Shown here piece by piece: positions 1 to 6,212 of a stretch of DNA of 9,079 nt (position 1 is the first letter of the stretch; each line of letters opens with the position of its first letter). The notes below the pieces were generated by a model that was not told where the DNA came from, did not search any database, and worked only from the letters and a program-made list of their open reading frames with translations. Position numbers and translations under genes: made by a program. This stretch comes from JBHHYN01 sp046757565 (GTDB lineage: Bacteria > Pseudomonadota > Gammaproteobacteria > Eutrophobiales > Eutrophobiaceae), in assembly GCA_046757565.1 (NCBI GenBank), contig JBHHYN010000119.1:1-9079 (forward strand), written 5' to 3'.

Positions 1-99
1 TTTTTTCACTGTCTTCCTTTTGGAGGCAGGTGCTTTTTTCACTGTCTTCCTTTTGGAGGCAGGCGTTTTTTTCACTGTCTTCTTTCTGGAGGCAGGTGC
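1..99 (-). repeat. Three tandem 33-bp coding repeats in the H1-like gene
   Basis: Units at 1-33, 34-66 and 67-99 align base for base at a 33-base period. Units 1 and 2 differ only in their last few bases, and unit 3 has two further changes. Each unit encodes 11 residues (A/T)PAS(K/R)(R/K)KTVKK on the reverse strand. A degenerate copy probably occupies 100-132. The array touches the window edge, so more copies may lie outside. Near-identity at DNA level suggests recent unit duplication, so copy number may vary between strains. Confidence 0.85.
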
Positions 100-195
100 T
101 TTTTTTGCGGTAATTTTCTTCCCGGCCGCAGCTTTCATTACGGTTTTCTTTTTCATAGTTATTTTTTTCTTCGCCTTCGTTTTCTTGGGAGGCAT
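1..195 (-). CDS. Histone H1-like lysine/alanine-rich DNA-binding protein (partial, C-terminus outside the window)
   Basis: The reverse strand is open from an ATG at 195 to the window edge, giving the first 65 residues. They begin MPPKKTKAKKKITMKKKTVM and consist almost only of Lys, Ala, Thr, Pro, Ser and Val. Residues 33-65 are three 11-residue units of the type APASKRKTVKK, and residues 22-32 (AAAGKKITAKK) look like a diverged fourth. Such Lys/Ala/Pro tails are known from bacterial H1-like and AlgP-type proteins, which bind DNA through charge and influence nucleoid structure or transcription; that role here is inferred from composition. There is no membrane segment or enzymatic motif. A Shine-Dalgarno-like GGAG lies about nine bases before the ATG, and a good promoter lies further upstream, so the gene is probably transcribed independently of cysZ. 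The opposite strand is also open here but would give an implausible Phe/Val/Ala-rich peptide, an artefact of the repeats. Full length and end are unknown. Confidence 0.75.
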   Translation of the reverse strand, partial: MPPKKTKAKKKITMKKKTVMKAAAGKKITAKKAPASRKKTVKKTPASKRKTVKKAPASKRKTVKK

Positions 196-226
196 TTTAC
201 CGCTCCAAACCTGAATGAAACATGCA

Positions 227-255
227 TCTATACCAAAAAGAGAGGGATGTGGCAA
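227..255 (-). promoter_or_regulatory. Sigma70-type promoter for the H1-like gene
   Basis: On the reverse strand TTGCCA (250-255, five of six matches to the -35 consensus) is followed after exactly 17 bases by TATAGA (227-232). The -10 is preceded by TGG, which makes an extended -10. Transcription would begin around 220, leaving a leader of about 25 bases before the ATG at 195. The site lies in the 84-base gap after cysZ. Confidence 0.55.
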
Positions 256-279
256 TTAGGATTTTCATGATTTTGCTAT

Positions 280-1011
280 CTATGGTCCTCTTATTTTGTC
301 CAGCCATAATTTGCTGGCTCCAGTGACCGCCACCGGCATGGCAATAAAATTAAGTACCGGGATCATGGTCAAAAGCATGGCACCGATACCGAATCCGAGC
401 GTGAGCCTGCGTTTCGCCGCCAGTGTTTGCCGTATTTGCGGAAATAACATGCCATGGTTCCCCATGGGGAAGTCCAGGTATTCCAGAGCCATCATCCAGG
501 CGCCAAACAGGAACCAGATGACCGGTCCCAGCACGGGTCCCAGCACGGGAACGACAAGCAGGAGGAGCAGTGGCAGCGCCCGCACGATAAAATAGAGAAG
601 TTTCCTCGCTTCTGCTTTCAGGATGGCCAGCATTTCGGCCGGCAGGGCAGTCAAGTTCCCGGAATTGCTGTTTTTTTCACCAGTAAGACTGAATTCCACC
701 GCTGCCGCCAGAAAACTGTTAAATGGCGCCGCAATGAGATTGGCGAGGATGGCGAAACAGAAGAATACAACAATCAACGATATGATCATGAACAGCGGCC
801 ATAACAGCCAGCTGATCCACTCCGTCCAGGACGATAGTGAAGAGAGCCATGCTATCAGATCACTGATCTGACTGGTGCCGTAGATAATGATCCCGGCAAA
901 TAACAGGGTATTAACCAGCAGGGGAGTGATAACAAACAGCCGTATGCGGGGTTTAACGATGAGTTTGAATCCAGCTAGAATATACCCGAAACCGGTAATG
1001 ACGTCGTTCAT
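280..1011 (-). CDS. cysZ: CysZ-family sulfate permease (EI24 domain membrane protein)
   Basis: This is a 243-residue inner-membrane protein, near the usual CysZ length of about 250. CysZ imports sulfate for assimilation into cysteine. Four hydrophobic stretches are visible at about 24-45, 68-95, 141-178 and 203-232. The most diagnostic stretch is residues 164-184 (VIWFLFGAW, then ALEYLDFP and NH), which matches the conserved CysZ pattern of WFLF.AWM.A..Y.D.P..NH. The ATG at 1011 lies 27 bases after the queF stop, suggesting one transcript. Its ribosome site is weak, and a small CCGG-AAG-CCGG hairpin (1023-1033) sits in the gap. In enterics cysZ lies beside zipA and ligA, so its presence near those genes here fits an old neighbourhood, although it faces the other way and smc lies between. 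No cys regulatory site was seen. The family call is firm; sulfate as the substrate is inferred. Confidence 0.88.
   Translation of the reverse strand: MNDVITGFGYILAGFKLIVKPRIRLFVITPLLVNTLLFAGIIIYGTSQISDLIAWLSSLSSWTEWISWLLWPLFMIISLIVVFFCFAILANLIAAPFNSFLAAAVEFSLTGEKNSNSGNLTALPAEMLAILKAEARKLLYFIVRALPLLLLLVVPVLGPVLGPVIWFLFGAWMMALEYLDFPMGNHGMLFPQIRQTLAAKRRLTLGFGIGAMLLTMIPVLNFIAMPVAVTGASKLWLDKIRGP
524..547 (-). repeat. Perfect 12-bp tandem duplication inside cysZ
   Basis: GGTCCCAGCACG occurs twice head to tail (524-535, 536-547). It encodes VLGPVLGP, residues 156-163, at the edge of the third hydrophobic region. Being 12 bases, a gain or loss would stay in frame. Confidence 0.9.
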
Positions 1012-1038
1012 CTGCTGGATATCCGGAAGCCGGGACGA

Positions 1039-1428
1039 TTAGGGCAGGGCAACGGGGGCAGGCGCCTCCCAACCGCTGCTTCGATGCTCCACCACGACGC
1101 TGGTGTAGATACCACCGCGCACGTTGAATTTTGCCGTTATGCGCATGAAACGCGGGGTAATGGCGTGCACGAGGTCGTTCAGGATCTGGTTGGTGACGGC
1201 CTCGTGAAAGGCGCCTTGGTCACGGTAAGACCAGATATAGAGTTTCAGTGATTTCAGCTCAACACAAAGTTGATCCGGAACGTACTCGATTTCCAGGGTA
1301 GCAAAGTCCGGCTGGCCCGTTTTGGGGCAGAGACAACTGAACTCGGGCACGCTCATATGGATGGTATAATCCCGCTCGGTGGATGGATTTGGGAAGCTTT
1401 CCAATGAGTTGGATGGCTGTGTTGGCAT
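1039..1428 (-). CDS. queF: NADPH-dependent 7-cyano-7-deazaguanine (preQ0) reductase QueF, unimodular type
   Basis: QueF is a cytoplasmic enzyme that reduces the nitrile of preQ0 to the aminomethyl group of preQ1, using two NADPH, on the way to queuosine in tRNA. The 129 residues form one T-fold domain. Visible are the nucleophile Cys34 and Asp41 in FSCLCPKTGQPDFA, the QueF signature ELKSLKLY at 57-64, and the substrate-binding pair His75-Glu76. These match the short Bacillus YkvM type; enteric QueF is a bimodular protein about twice as long with these elements split between halves. The ATG at 1428 has a good TGGAG ribosome site about five bases upstream. The gene leads a leftward transcript that probably includes cysZ. 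No preQ1 riboswitch-like fold was recognised in its leader. The last residues after the fold (EAPAPVALP) look like a loose tail. No other queuosine gene is in the window. Confidence 0.93.
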   Translation of the reverse strand: MPTQPSNSLESFPNPSTERDYTIHMSVPEFSCLCPKTGQPDFATLEIEYVPDQLCVELKSLKLYIWSYRDQGAFHEAVTNQILNDLVHAITPRFMRITAKFNVRGGIYTSVVVEHRSSGWEAPAPVALP

Positions 1429-1624
1429 AAGTCTCCAGTGAAAGAATTTATCTCTGGGAAAGATAACATAAAATGAAAAAAAAATGCCTCTCTCAGTTAA
1501 TACTCCGCATTAATTAGTATCATATAATATATATATAACATTTAGTTACGTATGATTATTAATGTTAAATATTATAAAAGTACATGCTTGTGTGTCCCTA
1601 TGGTTCGAGGTATTGTAGGGCTCC
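1429..1624. promoter_or_regulatory. AT-rich divergent control region between queF and smc
   Basis: This non-coding gap separates the two divergent blocks and must hold both promoters unless they lie inside the genes. It is much richer in A and T than its neighbours, with an A tract (1474-1484) and an alternating AT run around 1521-1538. A perfect TATAAT lies on the forward strand at 1523-1528 and TATAAA at 1573-1578, but neither has a convincing -35 partner, so I do not name a start site. A six-base inverted repeat, TTATCT (1448-1453) and AGATAA (1461-1466), lies 20 bases before the queF ATG and could be an operator or a chance event. No gene or structured RNA was recognised. Confidence 0.5.
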
Positions 1625-4600
1625 ATGCTCCTGACCAAGATCAAGCTTGCCGGCTTTAAATCCTTTGTTGATCCCACTACCCTGATTGTCCCCTCCAACC
1701 TGGTCGGCATCGTCGGCCCCAATGGCTGTGGCAAAACAAATATTATCGATGCCGTGACCTGGGTAATGGGAGAAAGTTCCGCCAAATATCTGCGCGGTGA
1801 AGCCCTGACCGACGTGATTTTCAAAGGATCTGCTTCCCGCCAGCCTGTCGGCCAGGCCATGGTGGAGTTGATCTTCGATAATTCAGAAGGGAAGCTTGGC
1901 GGTCAATACGCCAGCTATAACGAAATTTCCATTAAACGCCAGATTAACCGCGAGGGGATTTCGACCTATTTTCTCAATGGGAGCCGCTGCCGGAGGCGTG
2001 ACATCCAGGCGATATTTCTGGGTACCGGGCTGGGTCCCCGCAGTTATGCCATTATTGAGCAGGGTGTCATTACCCGCATGATCGATGCGAACCCGGATGA
2101 ATTGCGCGTATTTATTGAAGAGGCGGCCGGTATCTCCAAGTATCGTGAGCGCCGGCGTGAGACGGAGAACCGCATCCGGCATACCCGGGAAAATATCGAT
2201 CGTTTAAATGACATCCGGGAAGAACTGGGTAATCAACTCAGTCATCTTAAACGCCAGGCCAGGGCCGCTGAACGCTATCAGGTTCTTAAACAGGAGGAGC
2301 GACAGCTTAAGTCGGAACTGTTGGCATTGCACTGGCTGGATCTCAAGCAGCAAACAGAGGGCCAGGCCGGGAAGGTGCGCTTCCACGAGAACCGTGTTGA
2401 AGAGAGCATTGCCAAACTGCGCCAGGTGGAGAATCAGATAGAAAAACAGAGGGATGAACTCTCCAACGCGAATGATTCCCTGAATCAGTCCCAATCCGGT
2501 TATTATCAGATTGGTGGTGAGATCGCACAATTAGAGCAAAAAATCCGGCATACTCAGGAGAGAATAGAGTCTCTCGAAGCGGATCGGGTCAAGACCAGTA
2601 ACTCGATATCGTTAGCCAGGAAACAACTGGAGCACGACAAGGAACAGCAACATGCCTTATCCAGCCAGGCAGATTCACTTGAGCCCAGGTTACAAGGCTC
2701 GCGCAGTGAAGGGAACAGGGCCTACGATGCATTGAACCAGGCAGAGCAGGCCATGCAGAGCTGGCAAACAGAATGGGATGCCTGCAATGAAACCATTGCA
2801 GACTTCGTGCGCCGGATCGATGTGGATACAACCCGTCTTGAGCATCTTGAAACGGGGCTGCAGGAATCCAGACATAGACGGGAGATGCTCACCCGGGAAC
2901 TCGATAGCATCGATACTGAGGCAATGCAGGAGCAGTTGCTTGAATTGAGCGGGCATATCGAACAACAACAGGCATCAATACAGCGTGAACGCACTGTATT
3001 GGAGAAGGGGCACAGCAAGGTGCACCAGTACAGAAACGAACTCGGGGATCTTAACGAGCAGCTGGCTTCAAAACGGGCGGCACATCAGAAACTGGTTGGC
3101 CGGATGGCATCACTGCAAGCCTTGCAGCAAAATGCTGCCGGAAGTAATGAGGAAGCAGTCGTGGAATGGTTGAACCTGACCGGTCTCGACCAGGCCCCAA
3201 GGCTGGCGCAACAACTGAGTGTGGATCCCGACTGGATACAGGCTGTCGAGACAGTGCTTGGTTATCGCCTGCAGGATATATGCGTTGATGATATCGAACA
3301 GGCGGCGAAATCCGTGAATCGCCTCAAACAGGGGCAGATTGGCATCGTTGCCGGGGGAAACACGGCAGTTGCAGCGGCCGCATCCGGCCGCTTTGAACAT
3401 TTGCGTGACAAGGTTTCCTCCGGGCTGCCCCTGGACGGCTGCCTGAGCGGGATCTATATCGCCTCCGATCTGGAGAATGCACTGGGCATACGTGCACAAC
3501 TGGAGAGTGATGAATCCGTGGTCACGAAAGACGGGATCTGGCTGGGCAGTAACTGGATGCGGGTCAACAAGCAAGGCGATCAGCACTCGGGGATCTTGTC
3601 AAGGGAGCAGCAAATACAGCTCCTTGAAGAACAGGATCAAGTCCTGGCGGACGAGATACTGTCCCTGGAAAACCGGCTTGAAAAGATCAATATGGCGCTC
3701 GAGTCGGCAGAGCAAAATGTTCAGGCCGTTCAAAACAGGCTGCATTCCGAACAGGAACAACTTGCCGGGATCCATTCCCAACATGCGGCAATGAAGGCCC
3801 GCTTCGAACAGGCGGAACAACGGGGGCTGCAATTGCAGGAGGAGCTGGATGAAATCGAGATTCAGGAGGTAACGGACAGACAGGAATTTGATTCCATTCA
3901 GCAACGGTTGGAACGCACGGATGCCGATAAAGAAAAACTGGAAAGACAACATGCAAATCTGGGTAAGCTGCGTGACCAGCATCGCAACGCCCTGGAAAAT
4001 GCCAGGATACAATGGCAGGAGACCCATACACAAAGCCACGAGATTGCCTTGCAGTTGGAATCGATAAGTTCGCAGAAGGCGTCACTGGAGCAGGCAATCC
4101 AAAGAACTGAACTGCAATTATCTAATCTGAACGCCGGCAGCCAAGAGTTGAAAGCTGCTCTGGATTCGGCGAACGAGCCACTGCCGGAATTACGAAAATC
4201 ATTGGAAGCCAGGCTTGTGGAACGGGCACAGGCCGAGAAGGCATTATCCGGGGCGCGTAATTATGTGGCGGCACTGGATACAGGTATACGGGACAGGGAA
4301 CAGGAAAGAACGGTGTGTGAGCAACACGTTCGGGAATTAAGAGATGAACTGGAGACTGTGCGGATGCATGCCCAGGAAATAAGCGTCCGTCTGCAGACGG
4401 TACTGGAGCAGATTCAGGTCGCCGGCGATGAGGTGGAAGACATCATCTCAGGCATGGATAACGATGCCGATCAAACAATCTGGCAGGAGAGATTAGGCAG
4501 CGTTGAACGAAGAATACAGCGCCTGGGTCCCATTAATCTGGCGGCCATCGATGAGTTTAATCAGTTATCGGAACGCAAGGACTATCTGGACAAGCAGCAT

Positions 4601-5140
4601 GAGGACCTGACCGAGGCCCTGTCAACACTGGAAAATGCCATCAAAAAGATAGACCGTGAAACCCGCACCCGTTTCAAGGAAACCTTCGATATGTTGAATA
4701 CCAATCTGAAGGAGATGTTTCCGGTCTTATTCGGAGGCGGTCATGCCTACCTGGAAATGACCGGAGAAGACTTACTGGAGACCGGCGTTACCCTGATGGC
4801 GCAACCTCCGGGTAAGCGCAACAGTACCATCCATCTTCTGTCGGGCGGGGAAAAGGCATTGGCTGCGGTTGCACTGGTGTTTGCGATATTCAAGCTGAAT
4901 CCTGCTCCCTTCTGTATCCTGGATGAAGTGGATGCTCCCCTGGATGACACGAACGTAAGCCGCTTCAGTGAATTGGTTGCGCGGATGTCTGCTGATATTC
5001 AGTTTATTTTTGTTACGCATAACAAGATAACGATGGAGATCGCCCGGCAGCTTCTGGGTGTCACCATGCAGGAGGCGGGTGTATCGCGCCTGGTGTCCGT
5101 GGACATGGATGAGGCCGTACAAATGGCGGCAACGGCATAA
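1625..5140 (+). CDS. smc: Chromosome segregation/condensation ATPase SMC
   Basis: SMC is the ATPase of the SMC-ScpAB complex, which extrudes DNA loops and helps individualise replicated chromosomes. The 1171 residues match the usual length. The N-terminal head starts with the typical MLLTKIKLAGFKSFVD and has Walker A GPNGCGKTN (31-39). Next come the family stretch EEAAGISKYRERR after the Q-loop region, a long coiled coil (about 165-500), a hinge (about 505-650, Gly-rich around 572-580), and a returning coiled coil (about 660-1000). The C-terminal head carries the ABC signature LSGGEK (1072-1077), Walker B CILDE (Asp1100, Glu1101) and the switch His1132 in VTHNK. All catalytic elements are intact, with no frameshift. 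The start is fixed by homology; its ribosome site is poor (AGGG four bases before the ATG, GAGG 14 bases before). ScpA and ScpB are not here. Placement directly before zipA and ligA is known from other non-enteric gammaproteobacteria such as Pseudomonas. Confidence 0.97.
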   Translation: MLLTKIKLAGFKSFVDPTTLIVPSNLVGIVGPNGCGKTNIIDAVTWVMGESSAKYLRGEALTDVIFKGSASRQPVGQAMVELIFDNSEGKLGGQYASYNEISIKRQINREGISTYFLNGSRCRRRDIQAIFLGTGLGPRSYAIIEQGVITRMIDANPDELRVFIEEAAGISKYRERRRETENRIRHTRENIDRLNDIREELGNQLSHLKRQARAAERYQVLKQEERQLKSELLALHWLDLKQQTEGQAGKVRFHENRVEESIAKLRQVENQIEKQRDELSNANDSLNQSQSGYYQIGGEIAQLEQKIRHTQERIESLEADRVKTSNSISLARKQLEHDKEQQHALSSQADSLEPRLQGSRSEGNRAYDALNQAEQAMQSWQTEWDACNETIADFVRRIDVDTTRLEHLETGLQESRHRREMLTRELDSIDTEAMQEQLLELSGHIEQQQASIQRERTVLEKGHSKVHQYRNELGDLNEQLASKRAAHQKLVGRMASLQALQQNAAGSNEEAVVEWLNLTGLDQAPRLAQQLSVDPDWIQAVETVLGYRLQDICVDDIEQAAKSVNRLKQGQIGIVAGGNTAVAAAASGRFEHLRDKVSSGLPLDGCLSGIYIASDLENALGIRAQLESDESVVTKDGIWLGSNWMRVNKQGDQHSGILSREQQIQLLEEQDQVLADEILSLENRLEKINMALESAEQNVQAVQNRLHSEQEQLAGIHSQHAAMKARFEQAEQRGLQLQEELDEIEIQEVTDRQEFDSIQQRLERTDADKEKLERQHANLGKLRDQHRNALENARIQWQETHTQSHEIALQLESISSQKASLEQAIQRTELQLSNLNAGSQELKAALDSANEPLPELRKSLEARLVERAQAEKALSGARNYVAALDTGIRDREQERTVCEQHVRELRDELETVRMHAQEISVRLQTVLEQIQVAGDEVEDIISGMDNDADQTIWQERLGSVERRIQRLGPINLAAIDEFNQLSERKDYLDKQHEDLTEALSTLENAIKKIDRETRTRFKETFDMLNTNLKEMFPVLFGGGHAYLEMTGEDLLETGVTLMAQPPGKRNSTIHLLSGGEKALAAVALVFAIFKLNPAPFCILDEVDAPLDDTNVSRFSELVARMSADIQFIFVTHNKITMEIARQLLGVTMQEAGVSRLVSVDMDEAVQMAATA

Positions 5141-5157
5141 CTTGATGGAATTCTGAA

Positions 5158-5185
5158 TTGATCGGGGGTTTCCTTGAGATAGAAT
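5158..5185 (+). promoter_or_regulatory. Candidate promoter for zipA (and possibly ligA)
   Basis: TTGATC (5158-5163) is followed after 16 bases by TAGAAT (5180-5185, five of six matches to the -10 consensus). The pair lies in the 127-base smc-zipA gap and would leave a leader of about 75 bases. The -35 match is only four of six, so this is a candidate. No terminator hairpin after smc was seen, so read-through from smc is equally possible. Confidence 0.35.
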
Positions 5186-5267
5186 GTCAAAAGCGAAAAG
5201 TTAAAAGAAAATAATGTGAACCGCTGTTACTTTTTGAACTTTTTCATTAATTTTTTTCAGCTTCTCT

Positions 5268-6092
5268 ATGAATGACTTGCGGTTGATTCTTGTTGTTATT
5301 GGAGTGGTTGCGATAGGGATCATTTATTTCTGGGAGACGATCAAACAAAGACATCTGCAACGCAGACGGACCGTCAGTCAATCGACAGTGACCGGGAATA
5401 TCCGGGAACTGAAGATCACGCCCAGGCTTGATGCCGATGATGATTTCTCCAGCGCCATATCCGATTTGAACAGTTTTATGCCAGGGTCCGGGCGAGATAA
5501 AAAAACATCAATAAATGAATCCATTTCCATCAGCATCGATGGCCAAGGCAAGACGGATTCTTCAACCGGTCCCGGGATGAAGAATGGTGACCGGCGGAAC
5601 CTGTTTTCTTCCAGAGCCGGCAGCGGAGCAAACGTCCCTGATACCGAACGGGTAGATGAACCATGCGAGGCTGTAAAACAGGAGGAGATTATTACTTTGC
5701 ATGTGACAGCTCCACCCATCAAGACATTCAATGGACGCAAGATACTTGATGCAGTCAACGCAGTGGGTATGGAATACGGGGATATGAATATTTTTCATCA
5801 CTACGGTATCGGTCAGATGCATCTGGATCGTCCACTATTCAGTCTTGCGGATATGTTTGAACCGGGAGTTTTTGATCTGCACAGGATCGATTCACACAAT
5901 ACTCGCGGCCTATCCCTGTTTCTTCGCCTTCCCCTTCCTGTTGACGGTGAAGTCGTATTTGAATTAATGCTGAATACGGCGCAGAGACTGGCTGATATGC
6001 TGGGAGGGGAAGTGCGCGCCGCTAATCACAGTTTAATCAATGATGCTCATATAAACGCAATACGTCATAACATAAGCCATCTGACGATCTGA
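5268..6092 (+). CDS. zipA: Cell division protein ZipA
   Basis: ZipA is an inner-membrane protein that binds the C-terminal tail of FtsZ, tethers the Z-ring to the membrane and helps recruit later division proteins. The 274 residues show an N-terminal membrane anchor (about 5-22, LRLILVVIGVVAIGIIYFW) followed by a basic stretch (QRHLQRRR). A polar linker of roughly 110 residues (30-138) is rich in Ser, Asp and Gly rather than the Pro/Gln bias of the E. coli protein. The FtsZ-binding domain (about 140-272) contains the family hallmark MEYGDMNIFHHYG (168-180). It is shorter than E. coli ZipA (about 328), and the difference lies in the linker. No Shine-Dalgarno is visible before the ATG: the preceding bases are T-rich (TTTTTTTCAGCTTCTCT). 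The start is nevertheless sound because the anchor begins at once. Its position between smc and ligA is the common arrangement. Confidence 0.93.
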   Translation: MNDLRLILVVIGVVAIGIIYFWETIKQRHLQRRRTVSQSTVTGNIRELKITPRLDADDDFSSAISDLNSFMPGSGRDKKTSINESISISIDGQGKTDSSTGPGMKNGDRRNLFSSRAGSGANVPDTERVDEPCEAVKQEEIITLHVTAPPIKTFNGRKILDAVNAVGMEYGDMNIFHHYGIGQMHLDRPLFSLADMFEPGVFDLHRIDSHNTRGLSLFLRLPLPVDGEVVFELMLNTAQRLADMLGGEVRAANHSLINDAHINAIRHNISHLTI

Positions 6093-6212
6093 ATAAGTGT
6101 GTCTTGTTCCCGTAAATAACCATTGCGTGAGTGGCGATCGCACACCACGTTTCACAGCAACTTCAAATTATTCTATCGGCAATCTGCCCTTATCAGGACT
6201 GCCGGCGAACAG

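Noticed and set aside
20..214. Forward open frame giving a Phe/Val/Ala-rich 64-residue peptide
   Set aside because: It is the mirror of the Lys-rich repeats of the reverse-strand H1-like gene; the composition is implausible and the reverse strand has promoter, ribosome site and a recognisable composition.
1429..1500. preQ1 riboswitch in the queF leader
   Set aside because: No compact H-type pseudoknot pattern with the A-rich tail was found; the leader is simply AT-rich.
3110..3586. Long reverse-strand open frames inside smc (for example 158 residues here, 146 at 3599-4039)
   Set aside because: They are shadows of the smc reading frame, which has continuous family homology from head to head.
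6120..6150. GCGATCGC palindrome between zipA and ligA, as in cyanobacterial HIP1 repeats
   Set aside because: It is a single occurrence in the window and the gene content is gammaproteobacterial; an eight-base palindrome alone is not evidence.
6123..6212. TTG-initiated N-terminal extension of LigA by 30 residues
   Set aside because: Starting at the ATG 6213 gives exactly the family length and the normal N-terminus; the extension resembles no ligase sequence.
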